A stretch of DNA of 64,000 nt from Desulfamplus sp. (GTDB taxonomy: Bacteria; Desulfobacterota; Desulfobacteria; Desulfobacterales; Desulfobacteraceae): the NCBI GenBank assembly GCA_015232455.1, contig JADFZQ010000002.1:62001-126000 (forward strand). Reading direction: 5' to 3'. Position 1 is the first letter of the stretch. Each line of letters begins with the position of its first letter. Positions 51,175-58,602 of this stretch are shown piece after piece. The translations under genes were made by a program, and so were the position numbers. The notes under the pieces were generated by a model. The model was given only the letters and a program-made list of their open reading frames with translations. It was not told the origin of the DNA and ran no database searches.

Positions 51175-52335
51175 CTATCCTTCATACTCATCATCAATTT
51201 CAAGACCATCAATGTCAGTAGTTTTTTCACCTCGAGACGCTTTAATAAAGTCAAGACCTCTTCCTACCGCTGCTCTACGAGATGCGTAGGCAATGGCAGT
51301 ATCTTCAGTAATAAGCCCATGCTGGTAAAGACCTATTATATATTTGTCAAAAGTCGTCATACCAAAAGGCTCACCATCAGTTATTATCTCATAAAAAGTT
51401 TTACCCTCTGACTCTGCATTAAGAATAGAATCTTTTACTCTAAGGTTAGTTCCCATAATTTCAAATGCAGCCACTCGTCCTCCACCAACTTTTGGCAATA
51501 ATCTTTGGCAGACAATCCAACGAACAGTATCTGCAAGACGAATACGAATTTGATTTTCCTCTTCTGTTGAAAACATACCAATAATACGGTTAATTGTCTG
51601 ACCCGCGTCAACTGTATGGAGAGTTGAAAGTACTAAATGACCTGTCTCTGCGGCAGAGAGTCCTATTTCTACAGTTTCTCTATCACGCATCTCACCTACA
51701 AGAATAATTTTAGGTGCTTGACGAAGTGCAGCTCTAAGCCCATTAGCATAGGTGTCAAAATCTGCGCCAAGCTCTCTTTGATTAAAAGTGGCTTTTTTCT
51801 GAGGGTGTTGGAATTCTATTGGGTCTTCTAATGTTATTACATGAACCGATCTTGTCTCATTGATGTAGTCAAGAAATGCTGCAAGAGATGTGGTCTTTCC
51901 GCTTCCAGTAGCACCTGTAACAAAAATAATTCCATTTTTTTCCAATACCATTTTGTTAAATGCAGGTGGAAGGTTCAAACTTTTAATGGTTGGCATCTTT
52001 GTCTCAAGTTTTCTTAAAACAATTGAGTATTGTCCTGCTCTTGAAAAGACGTTTACCCTAAATCTTGCCTTATCTCCAAGGGCATAAGAGAGATCGCATG
52101 AGCCGTGGGTTAAAAGCATCTCTGTGAGTCGTCTGTCCTGTTTTATGAGATTCATGGCAAAGATTTCAGTTTGAAAAGGTGTTAATATTTTAAAGTCAGG
52201 ATCCATTTTTACAGGAACAAGCACTCCAGACGTCTCTACCTGAAGTGGCTTACCCGGGGTAAAATTCAAATCAGATACATTTTCGTTTGACTCAAGCATT
52301 TTAGTCAATATGTAGTCAATTTCCTGTTTTTGCAT
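51175..52335 (-). CDS. pilU: Type IV pilus retraction ATPase, PilU-like
   Basis: 386 residues, GspE/PilT superfamily. Walker A FVTGATGSGKTTSLAAF, Asp box VITLEDPIEFQHP, Walker B IILVGEMRDRETVEIGLSAA, His box TGHLVLSTLHTVDAGQTI. These hexameric ATPases sit at the inner membrane and pull the pilus back. The PilT-specific AIRNLIRE motif is missing (KDSILNAES instead), and the C-terminus is extended and acidic, as in PilU. It follows pilT by 88 bases on the same strand; in other bacteria PilU works only with PilT. No other pilus genes are within the window. Confidence 0.9.
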   Translation of the reverse strand: MQKQEIDYILTKMLESNENVSDLNFTPGKPLQVETSGVLVPVKMDPDFKILTPFQTEIFAMNLIKQDRRLTEMLLTHGSCDLSYALGDKARFRVNVFSRAGQYSIVLRKLETKMPTIKSLNLPPAFNKMVLEKNGIIFVTGATGSGKTTSLAAFLDYINETRSVHVITLEDPIEFQHPQKKATFNQRELGADFDTYANGLRAALRQAPKIILVGEMRDRETVEIGLSAAETGHLVLSTLHTVDAGQTINRIIGMFSTEEENQIRIRLADTVRWIVCQRLLPKVGGGRVAAFEIMGTNLRVKDSILNAESEGKTFYEIITDGEPFGMTTFDKYIIGLYQHGLITEDTAIAYASRRAAVGRGLDFIKASRGEKTTDIDGLEIDDEYEG

Positions 52336-52423
52336 TTTTTATTATCCCTTTTTGCTTCTATAAAGCTGCTTTTTTTCTATCCTATAGAACCTATTTCTAT
52401 GGAATTAACAAACCATATATAGT

Positions 52424-53506
52424 TTATGCTTCTGTGAAATCTGCTGGTGCGTTTTTCAAGAATGGTCTGAATAGGGCTTTGTTATTTGATTTTGCATAAG
52501 CCTCTTCAGCACTTATCCATTTCTTGTTGTAAAGCTGCATTATTGCATCATCAAGAAGCTGCATTCCATACTGCTTTCCAGTTTGAATAGCAGAAGGAAT
52601 CTGGTGAGTTTTTGATTCACGGATAAGGTTACGCACAGCAGGGGTTGCAACAAGGATTTCAAGAGCTGCACAACGTCCCTTTTTATCAATGCGTTTAAAT
52701 AGCACCTGGGCAACAATAGCCCTTATACCATCTGAAAGGGTAGAGCGTATCTGTGCTTGTTGATTAGCTGGAAAAACTTCGATAACACGATCCACAGTTT
52801 TTGCAGCACTTGATGTATGAAGTGTTCCAAATACAAGGTGACCTGTTGAAGCTGCCTCAATTGCAAGAGAGATTGTCTCCAGGTCTCTCATTTCGCCTAC
52901 GAGAATGATGTCAGGGTCTTCACGAAGTGCCCCTCTTAATGCTGATGAAAATGTTTTTGTATGAAGCCCGACTTCTCTGTGGTTTACAATGCATCCTTGG
53001 CTTTTATGAACAAACTCTATTGGGTCCTCAACTGTAATAATGTGGTCTTTTCTGGTTCTGTTTGCCTGATCAATGATGGCTGCAAGAGTCGTTGACTTAC
53101 CGCTTCCAGTAGGTCCTGTTACTAATACAAGCCCCCTTGGAAGACCTGCAAGTTTTGATATTACATTAGGTAACCCCAATTGCTCAGCAGTTAGAATTTC
53201 AGCAGGAATTTCGCGAAATACTGCCCCTATACCGTTACGCTGCATGAAAAAATTTGCCCTGTATCGAGCAAGTCCAGGAATCTCATAGCCAAAATCGACA
53301 TCACCAGTCTCTTCAAATACTTTAATCTTATCTTCAGGGGTTATCTCATACAAAATACTTCTAAGATCGTCATTTGAAAGAACATTATACTTAATTCTCT
53401 CTATATCACCATGCAACCTTAATGCTGGCGGGAGACCCGCTGTAAGGTGGAGGTCAGATGCACCCTGATCATTCATTAACTTAAAAAAAGCATCAATTTT
53501 TGCCAT
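52424..53506 (-). CDS. pilT: Type IV pilus twitching motility protein PilT
   Basis: 360 residues. Walker A VTGPTGSGKSTTLAAI, Asp box ITVEDPIEFVHKSQG, Walker B IILVGEMRDLETISLA, His box STGHLVFGTLHTSSAAKT, and the PilT signature AVRNLIRES close to the C-terminus. The N-terminus (MNDQGASDLHLTAGLPPALR) is also typical. It drives pilus retraction, hence twitching or surface attachment. GAGG lies eight bases before the ATG. Gene order on the minus strand is yggT, divIVA, pilT, pilU, then the zinc-ribbon gene, an arrangement familiar from delta-proteobacteria. Confidence 0.95.
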   Translation of the reverse strand: MAKIDAFFKLMNDQGASDLHLTAGLPPALRLHGDIERIKYNVLSNDDLRSILYEITPEDKIKVFEETGDVDFGYEIPGLARYRANFFMQRNGIGAVFREIPAEILTAEQLGLPNVISKLAGLPRGLVLVTGPTGSGKSTTLAAIIDQANRTRKDHIITVEDPIEFVHKSQGCIVNHREVGLHTKTFSSALRGALREDPDIILVGEMRDLETISLAIEAASTGHLVFGTLHTSSAAKTVDRVIEVFPANQQAQIRSTLSDGIRAIVAQVLFKRIDKKGRCAALEILVATPAVRNLIRESKTHQIPSAIQTGKQYGMQLLDDAIMQLYNKKWISAEEAYAKSNNKALFRPFLKNAPADFTEA

Positions 53507-53631
53507 GAGTTATCCTCAATTATTTAGTTGCGGGTAACTGCCTAATTAGGCAGATAAAATTCACATGTATATTTATTTAATCCTCAATATAAAAAACAAT
53601 ATGTAACTTGCTCAGATAGTAAAAATATTTT

Positions 53632-54132
53632 TCAGGCTTGTTTTAGAAAATGGAGAGTTGAATCATGTTGCTCTGCTGCTTTGTTTTCGGCTTTACTCAT
53701 TTCAAGCAATCTTGAATGACTTTCAATAACTGATGAAATTTGTATCTCAATTTGCATACGCTGCCTTTTAAGCTCACTTATATCGCTGTGTAGTTGAGAA
53801 AGCCTCTGATGTGCTTTGTTAAGAATCTTCTCTGCTTCAACTTCAGCCTCAGCAATAATGGCTTCAGCACTCTTTTTTGCACTATTTTTCATCTCTTCAA
53901 TCACAGCTTCAGAATGGACAAGTGCTTTTTGGATCGACTGTTCTCGTGCTTTGTATCCCTGATTTTCAAGCTCAAGCCTATGATTTTCACCTTTTATACT
54001 ATTAATTGTAGAGTTAAGATTTCCAACCTCTTGAGCTATTTCCCATAAAAATAGCTCAACTTCCTCAATATCAAAACCTCTGAATCTTCGAGTGAACTCT
54101 TTTTGCTCAATAACAGCCGATGTAATACCCAT
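53632..54132 (-). CDS. divIVA: DivIVA-domain coiled-coil protein
   Basis: 166 residues. The N-terminus (SAVIEQKEFTRRFRGFDIEE followed by VELFL) is the membrane-curvature-binding DivIVA domain; the rest is coiled coil (about 40-155). DivIVA proteins gather at cell poles or division sites and recruit partners. In this setting, beside yggT and pilT, it may place the pilus or division machinery. AAGGAG precedes the ATG. It is 125 bases upstream of pilT and 150 bases downstream of yggT, on one strand. Confidence 0.88.
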   Translation of the reverse strand: MGITSAVIEQKEFTRRFRGFDIEEVELFLWEIAQEVGNLNSTINSIKGENHRLELENQGYKAREQSIQKALVHSEAVIEEMKNSAKKSAEAIIAEAEVEAEKILNKAHQRLSQLHSDISELKRQRMQIEIQISSVIESHSRLLEMSKAENKAAEQHDSTLHFLKQA

Positions 54133-54282
54133 TAACTAATTCTCCTTAAAATAGAACCCACATAGCAGCTACGGGGTATTTGTTTCGCAATAAACTAAAT
54201 TATTATATTCTGTACAAAATTGAACAAGTTAGAACCATTATTAAAAATAGATATTGTAAATACATATCTATACTGTTAAATT

Positions 54283-54582
54283 TTACATAAATGAAAATGC
54301 CAGTTTATGAAGGCTTCCAACAAGAAAATTTTGCAAAAAAATAATACCAAGCATAACAACAATAGGAGATATATCAATTCCACCGAAGTTAACAGGAATA
54401 TGCTTTCTTATTCGGTATAAAACAGGCTCTGTAGTGTTGTGGATAAATCTTACAATATTATTATAAGGATCAGGATTGACCCATGAAAGCACTGCCCGTG
54501 CAATAATAATCCACATAAATATATTCAATGCGTAATCAAGAACTACTGCAACAGCCTTTAAAAAATTACCAAGAATAAACAT
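54283..54582 (-). CDS. yggT: YggT-family membrane protein
   Basis: 99 residues with two membrane segments (VAVVLDYALNIFMWIIIARA and ISPIVVMLGIIFLQNFLVG) around the conserved WVNPDPYNNIVRFIHNTTEP and PVLYRIRKHIP. YggT proteins are linked to cell division, osmotic response and thylakoid-like membrane organisation, and often stand beside divIVA-like or sepF genes. AAGGAG is about 14 bases before the ATG, a little far but the only candidate. Confidence 0.9.
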   Translation of the reverse strand: MFILGNFLKAVAVVLDYALNIFMWIIIARAVLSWVNPDPYNNIVRFIHNTTEPVLYRIRKHIPVNFGGIDISPIVVMLGIIFLQNFLVGSLHKLAFSFM

Positions 54583-54804
54583 GATTGCGGTTATATCTCC
54601 TTAGAAGTGTTATAAGTGTCTTAAAGATTCTAATTATGAATTCATACTATTTTGTAAAATAGTAATTATGATAAGCTCTAAACAGTTTAAAAAATATTTC
54701 ATTTTTCATTTGAAAGTCAAGAGATTTTAACCATTTCTGTGAGTTTTAAACCAACTTCTATTTTCCTAAAGTAAAAATATTATTCAATTAACTATACATA
54801 TATC

Positions 54805-54845
54805 TTGACATAAATAACACTATATCATAGTCATTGGTTAGACCA
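54805..54845 (+). promoter_or_regulatory. Promoter and FadR/GntR-type operator of the regulator gene
   Basis: TTGACA at 54805-54810 is followed after 24 bases by TGGTTAGACCA (54835-54845), flanked as ATTGGT TAG ACCATT with one mismatch in the arms. This spacing is identical to the one before the AOR operon at 10403-10363. No good -10 box is visible in between; CATAGT is the nearest. The layout predicts that the FadR-type protein represses its own gene. Confidence 0.6.
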
Positions 54846-54874
54846 TTAATATAATTGTGTAGTTAGGAGCAATT

Positions 54875-54960
54875 AATTGATTGCAAAGCTCGGGTTAATA
54901 CCACCCTTGGGTGCTGTAAAGTTTTTAAAGATACTCCGCTTTTGCGGCGAGAAGCTTAAT
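54875..54960 (+). ncRNA. Candidate structured RNA or regulatory leader, copy A
   Basis: AATTGATTGC, GCTCGGGTTAATAC, hairpin CACCC TT GGGTG, GTAAAGTTTTTAAAGATAC, hairpin CCGC TTTT GCGG, CGAG then AAGCTT. The outer AAGC and CTCG can pair with CGAG and GCTT. It is the partner of the element at 47915-47999. It would lie in the 5' leader of the GntR-family gene, 42 bases before its start, downstream of the operator. Ligand or function unknown. Confidence 0.5.
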
Positions 54961-55002
54961 TATAGATTAAATATTTTAGAACGTATTTGGAGCAAAATAT
55001 AG

Positions 55003-55776
55003 ATGTCTGATAAAGTAAAACCTGAATTTCAGAAAGCCAAAAAGAACAGAATTTTTCAAGATGTTGTTGACCAGATACAAGAGGCTATTCTTGAAGGTAA
55101 GTTAACTCCAGGAGATGTTTTGCCCCCTGAAAGGGAACTTCGAGAGACTTTTAACGTAAGCAGAGGAACTCTTCGTGAGGCTTTACGAGTTCTTGAACAA
55201 AAAGGGTTAGTTGAAATTCGTCTCGGAACAGGAGGTGGTGCCCGTGTAAGGGAAGCGGGAACAGAGCAGTTGACCGAAACTTTAGCTTTTATGATTCGCT
55301 CAGGCACTTTGCCTGTGGTTGATATAGGAGAGTTTAGAGAGGGAATGGAGGCAAAGATCGCCTCTCTTGCGGCTTTAAGAGCTAATGAAAAAGATATTAA
55401 AAAATTAGAAAAAATGCTCAAAAATGCCTTTGAGATAGCACAAAAAGGTGAGTCTGGGTGGCAAGATTTTCTCTATTTAGATGAGTCTATTCACAAAGAG
55501 ATTGCAAAAATTGCAAGAAACTCTGTTTATCAATATCTTATGAAGGTTGTGCATGACAATATCCAGAGATACTATATCAAATTCCTTGATTTTTCAGATA
55601 GTAGATTGGCAGAAAATTACCAAGACCTTAAAAATATAGTCTCTGCAATTAAAGAGCATAGAGCAGAAGAGGCTGGACGCATTGCTGAAGAGCATGTCAA
55701 AAGATTCAATGCCAGAATGAGGGCAAAAGAGGCTTTGACCCTGACCCATCAACAAAATGATGTTAAGCCAATTTAA
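55003..55776 (+). CDS. FadR-subfamily GntR transcription regulator
   Basis: 257 residues. The winged helix-turn-helix (about 15-85) has LPPERELRETFNVSRGTLRE and ALRVLEQKGLVEIRLGTGGG. The FCD ligand domain (about 105-235) keeps the usual metal/ligand residues: D and H in YLDESIHKEIAKIA, then His in AIKEHRAEEA and EEHVKRF. FadR-type members mostly bind carboxylic acids and recognise TGGTNNNACCA; such an operator lies upstream of this gene and before the AOR operon, so it should regulate both. GGAG precedes the ATG. A perfect 14-bp hairpin follows directly after the stop. Confidence 0.92.
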   Translation: MSDKVKPEFQKAKKNRIFQDVVDQIQEAILEGKLTPGDVLPPERELRETFNVSRGTLREALRVLEQKGLVEIRLGTGGGARVREAGTEQLTETLAFMIRSGTLPVVDIGEFREGMEAKIASLAALRANEKDIKKLEKMLKNAFEIAQKGESGWQDFLYLDESIHKEIAKIARNSVYQYLMKVVHDNIQRYYIKFLDFSDSRLAENYQDLKNIVSAIKEHRAEEAGRIAEEHVKRFNARMRAKEALTLTHQQNDVKPI

Positions 55777-55777
55777 C

Positions 55778-55814
55778 AGTCCAAGCTCTCCATCTCTGCT
55801 GGAGAGCTTGGACT
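55778..55814 (+). terminator. Strong hairpin after the FadR-type regulator gene
   Basis: AGTCCAAGCTCTCC, nine-base loop, GGAGAGCTTGGACT: a perfect 14-bp stem starting two bases after the stop codon. No T-run follows (TCAACTGC), so it is either a factor-assisted terminator or an mRNA-stabilising end rather than a classic intrinsic terminator. Confidence 0.6.
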
Positions 55815-55851
55815 TCAACTGCACTATTGTTTGATAGATTGAGATCCGTGT

Positions 55852-55881
55852 TTAGAGCCTGAATATTTAAACAGGCTCTAA
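55852..55881. terminator. Second hairpin between regulator gene and amrB
   Basis: TTAGAGCCTG, ten-base loop, CAGGCTCTAA: a perfect 10-bp stem. It lies at the convergent junction between the plus-strand regulator gene and the minus-strand amrB region and could end transcripts from either side. No T-run. Confidence 0.45.
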
Positions 55882-55920
55882 CAGTGAGCTTGATTATTTT
55901 TACGACTCTTTATCCTTACA

Positions 55921-56007
55921 TTATCTGTATCTTTTTTTGCCGTAATCTAAACGCTCTTTGTTTAAACAAAATTCCTCTTTTTTGTATTTCTCAAAATCTA
56001 ACGCCAT
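55921..56007 (-). CDS. Possible 28-residue small protein
   Basis: ATG at 56007 on the minus strand is preceded by a strong ribosome site (AAGGAG, six bases before the ATG). It encodes a charged peptide starting MALDFEKYKKEE and ending DYGKKRYR, with one Cys. It is 94 bases after amrB on the same strand. The ribosome site and codon-like composition are the only support; no relatives are known to me. Confidence 0.35.
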   Translation of the reverse strand: MALDFEKYKKEEFCLNKERLDYGKKRYR

Positions 56008-56101
56008 TGGAGTCTCCTTGCATAATTAACTCCTACTTAACCCTGCCAGAAAAAAACTCAATTTATTCGTCTGCTTTGGGTATAATCTCAAAGAACTTCA
56101 A

Positions 56102-57076
56102 TCAATAAGAAAATAAAACCCCTGAGTATCCTACAAAACTTGCTCCGGGGTTTTTGTCGTAACTTGTAGCATATTCAAGCGGAATCCCTTTCACAGCTCC
56201 CATCTTTTTAACAGCAGAAGTTGCTGCTGCAACTGCACCTGCACAACACAGATTCCGATTTTTAAGCCCTTGAAAAATTATATCAGTAGAGTTCATTTCA
56301 CAGATAGCATTTATAGCCTTTGGGTCATTCTCATTTTTGACCCAATCAAGAGATTTTTTCCAATCCTCAGGCTTTGTGCCAGAACCAGCTGGAGTAAAAC
56401 CATAATTATCCCCATAATGAGTCATATCTGTAGAACCAAAAATTGCTATATTAAGTCCAAGTTTTTCAGCACTATAAACCGCAATCTCTCCAATTCTCTC
56501 TGCAACATCGCATGGTGGCACACCAACAGGAACAATAGCAGAATCAGGAAAGAAATATTTAATAAATGGAAGTTGAAGCTCAATTGTATTCTCTTCAGGA
56601 AATGAAGATGGAGAGTCTATTTTTATAGAAATTGCTCTATCTATTTTATTACGATCTAAATTTGCAGTTGATTTGAGGTTTAAAGAAAATTCAGTAGCAA
56701 GGGATTCATGGATAGGCAAATCGCCAAATGGGGTTTGCCATGCGCCGTTCACCATTACGCAAGGTGTCCCTTTAGGATTCATGTGCATACCAAAAATAAA
56801 TATAGCATCAAGTTGTTTGCCAGTCGTAGAATCTCTTTTTACAGAAGATATTTGAGTGTTTGATAACAAAAAGTTTTGTGATAAAGCAACTGAGGCAATT
56901 ACACGACAGGCAATCGAGCCTGAAAAAAACCAGCCCGCATGAGGAATTATTCCACCTAAAAAACGCCCATTTGATATTGTTTTTTTTTCAGATAAACATT
57001 TATCAATAAACTCTTTACATTGATAAGAACTTGCTGGATACCATGAACCTGCAAAGGCTGCTCTTTTTATATCCAT
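56102..57076 (-). CDS. amrB: MEMO-family protein AmrB (AmmeMemoRadiSam system protein B)
   Basis: About 324 residues from ATG 57076, preceded by GGGGGT; an in-frame TTG at 57088 overlaps that site. The MEMO family resembles class III extradiol dioxygenases. Signatures: AAFAGSWYPASSYQCKEF, GGIIPHAGWFFSGS with a metal-type His, IFGSTDMTHYGDNYGF and GAVAAATSAVKK. In many bacteria it is one part of a three-protein set with an AMMECR1 protein and a radical SAM enzyme; neither partner lies in the window. Function is unproven. It is downstream of hypB-hypA on the same strand with a 107-base gap. Confidence 0.92.
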   Translation of the reverse strand: MDIKRAAFAGSWYPASSYQCKEFIDKCLSEKKTISNGRFLGGIIPHAGWFFSGSIACRVIASVALSQNFLLSNTQISSVKRDSTTGKQLDAIFIFGMHMNPKGTPCVMVNGAWQTPFGDLPIHESLATEFSLNLKSTANLDRNKIDRAISIKIDSPSSFPEENTIELQLPFIKYFFPDSAIVPVGVPPCDVAERIGEIAVYSAEKLGLNIAIFGSTDMTHYGDNYGFTPAGSGTKPEDWKKSLDWVKNENDPKAINAICEMNSTDIIFQGLKNRNLCCAGAVAAATSAVKKMGAVKGIPLEYATSYDKNPGASFVGYSGVLFSY

Positions 57077-57182
57077 TTTTACCCCCAAATGCTCCTATGT
57101 TTGTTGATTTTTCAATAGTTACTTAACAATCTTAAATGTTGCGTATTAGAGAAATTTATATAAAATTGGTATCTGTTTATAT

Positions 57183-57845
57183 CTATTTTTTAACACAGCC
57201 AAAAAGCCACTCAATCCAAGGTTCAAATCCCTCTTCTGTTTTGGCAGACAGTTGAAAAACTGGCATTTGAGGGTGAACTTTTCTCATATTATCAACAGCC
57301 TCATTTGCATTAAAATCAAGGTAAGGCAAAAGATCAATTTTATTTAAAATTGCTGCGTCTGCAACCTGAAACATTAATGGATATTTAAGTGGTTTATCCT
57401 CTCCTTCTGTTACGCTAAGGAGAACAACTCTTGCATTTTCTCCAATATCAAACTCTGCTGGGCAGACTAAATTGCCAATATTTTCAACTATCAAAAGATC
57501 AAGGTTGTCAAGATCAAACTCCTTTGCAGCCTTGTCGATCATATTGGCAGATAGATGGCAATCTCCGCCAAACTTATCTGTATTAATCTGAACTACCTTT
57601 GCACCTGAAGCCTCAAGCCTATCTGCGTCATTGTGTGTGCATATATCTCCAACAATCACACCAGTTCTAATCTTTGGCATAACCATTTTTAGTGTTTTGC
57701 AAAGAGTTTCTGTTTTACCAGAACCAGGAGAACTCATCACATTAAGAACAAATATATTTTTATCTTTAAAATTTTTTCTGTTTTTCTCAGCATCACTCTC
57801 ATTTGCTTCAAGCATTTTTTTCTGAATTTTAATCTCCATACTCAA
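57183..57845 (-). CDS. hypB: Hydrogenase/urease nickel incorporation GTPase HypB
   Basis: About 220 residues. HypB is the GTPase that, with HypA, loads nickel into [NiFe]-hydrogenase. P-loop VMSSPGSGKTETL, GDICTHNDADRLEASGA, GGDCHLSANM with the metal-site Cys-His, IVENIGNLVCPAEFD, and NKIDLLPYLDFN (NKxD). The His-rich N-terminal nickel store of some relatives is absent. The first codon may be TTG 57845 (AGAGGAAA placed well) or ATG 57839. A palindrome CGTGT A ACACG lies upstream at 57914-57924 in the 138-base gap after hypA. Confidence 0.94.
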   Translation of the reverse strand: MSMEIKIQKKMLEANESDAEKNRKNFKDKNIFVLNVMSSPGSGKTETLCKTLKMVMPKIRTGVIVGDICTHNDADRLEASGAKVVQINTDKFGGDCHLSANMIDKAAKEFDLDNLDLLIVENIGNLVCPAEFDIGENARVVLLSVTEGEDKPLKYPLMFQVADAAILNKIDLLPYLDFNANEAVDNMRKVHPQMPVFQLSAKTEEGFEPWIEWLFGCVKK

Positions 57846-57983
57846 TAATTTCCTCTATTTTGAAGATATATTTATCACAACTTTACCTATTTTAAACCAT
57901 TGACTCTCTGTATCGTGTAACACGGTTGGGACCATTATTTTTTGAACAATAGATTGATGATTGTTTTCTATCTATGTTTAAAA

Positions 57984-58331
57984 TTATTCAGCAAGCTCAA
58001 TAGAGATAATTTCAAGTTCTCTACCAGAGATAATTTCAACTGCCCCATCTTTACATGAACTACATGAAAAGATGGGATCATCAACTTCCCAAGTTTTATC
58101 GCAGCTCTTACATCTTACTTTAACTGCAACATGCTCAACCACAAGTTCTGCACCTTCAAGTGGAGAATCTTTTGCAATAATATCAAAACAGAATCTAAGG
58201 CTATCCTCAACAACTGCTGCCAATCTTCCAATTTTTAGATTGAGTTTTTCAACCTTTGGATTGACAATATCTTTTGGTATTGACGAAAGAGCAATATTTA
58301 TCATCTGTTGGGCAACACCCATTTCGTGCAT
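57984..58331 (-). CDS. hypA: Hydrogenase nickel incorporation protein HypA
   Basis: 115 residues, the normal length. MHEMGVAQQMINIA carries the nickel-binding N-terminal MHE, and CKSCDKTWEVDDPIFSCSSC is the structural zinc site (two CxxC pairs). It delivers nickel to the hydrogenase large subunit together with HypB, encoded next. The structural hydrogenase genes and hypCDEF are not in the window. GGAG lies 12 bases before the ATG. Confidence 0.95.
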   Translation of the reverse strand: MHEMGVAQQMINIALSSIPKDIVNPKVEKLNLKIGRLAAVVEDSLRFCFDIIAKDSPLEGAELVVEHVAVKVRCKSCDKTWEVDDPIFSCSSCKDGAVEIISGRELEIISIELAE

Positions 58332-58489
58332 ATCTTTATAATCTCCAGTTTAATTAAATATTTTAGAGTCTTGGCGTAAAAAACAATGGATTTTATGGCT
58401 AAAATAACACAATACAACGGTTTTAAAAGAGTTTTATTACTGTAAATTTTAAAATTTGAAAGAGCGTGTTGTAAAGTGGTATAAAGAGG

Positions 58490-58502
58490 ACCTAATTTAG
58501 GT
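58490..58502. promoter_or_regulatory. Palindrome in the hypA-ftcD divergent gap
   Basis: ACCTAA T TTAGGT is a perfect 13-base palindrome, about 100 bases before ftcD and 160 before hypA. It may be an operator. No promoter boxes can be paired with it firmly. Confidence 0.3.
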
Positions 58503-58602
58503 AGTACGATTATTTTGAATGATGAATAATCAGTAATTCCATAAATAGAAATGAACCTACTGGTTAATAATAATTTTTTAATAGTATCAAGGAATTGTCT
58601 AA

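Larger units (their letters stand above)
54583..55002. other. 420-base divergent intergenic region
   Basis: Between yggT and the FadR-type regulator gene. It contains the operator/promoter (54805-54845) and the candidate structured RNA (54875-54960). The first 200 bases are AT-rich and hold the promoter of the minus-strand cell-division/pilus genes, which I cannot place exactly. Confidence 0.6.
55777..56101. other. 325-base convergent gap
   Basis: Holds two perfect hairpins (55778-55814 and 55852-55881) and a possible 28-residue minus-strand reading frame (55921-56007). A plus-strand open frame from 55884 into amrB has no ribosome site and a composition unlike protein, so I do not call it. 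Confidence 0.6.

Noticed and set aside
54875-54960. c-di-GMP (GEMM) or other known riboswitch
   Set aside because: Contains GCAAAGC and GTAAAG pieces that recall GEMM, but the required GGCAAACC and paired receptor parts are missing, so I left it unnamed.
55884-56108. Plus-strand open frame of 74 codons
   Set aside because: Hydrophobic, Cys- and Ile-rich, no ribosome site, overlaps the 3' end of amrB; looks like chance in AT-rich DNA.
57895-57950. Third FadR-type operator between hypA and hypB
   Set aside because: GGTTGGGACCATTA looks similar, but it does not fit TGGTNNNACCA: the spacing is wrong and only one half-site is intact.
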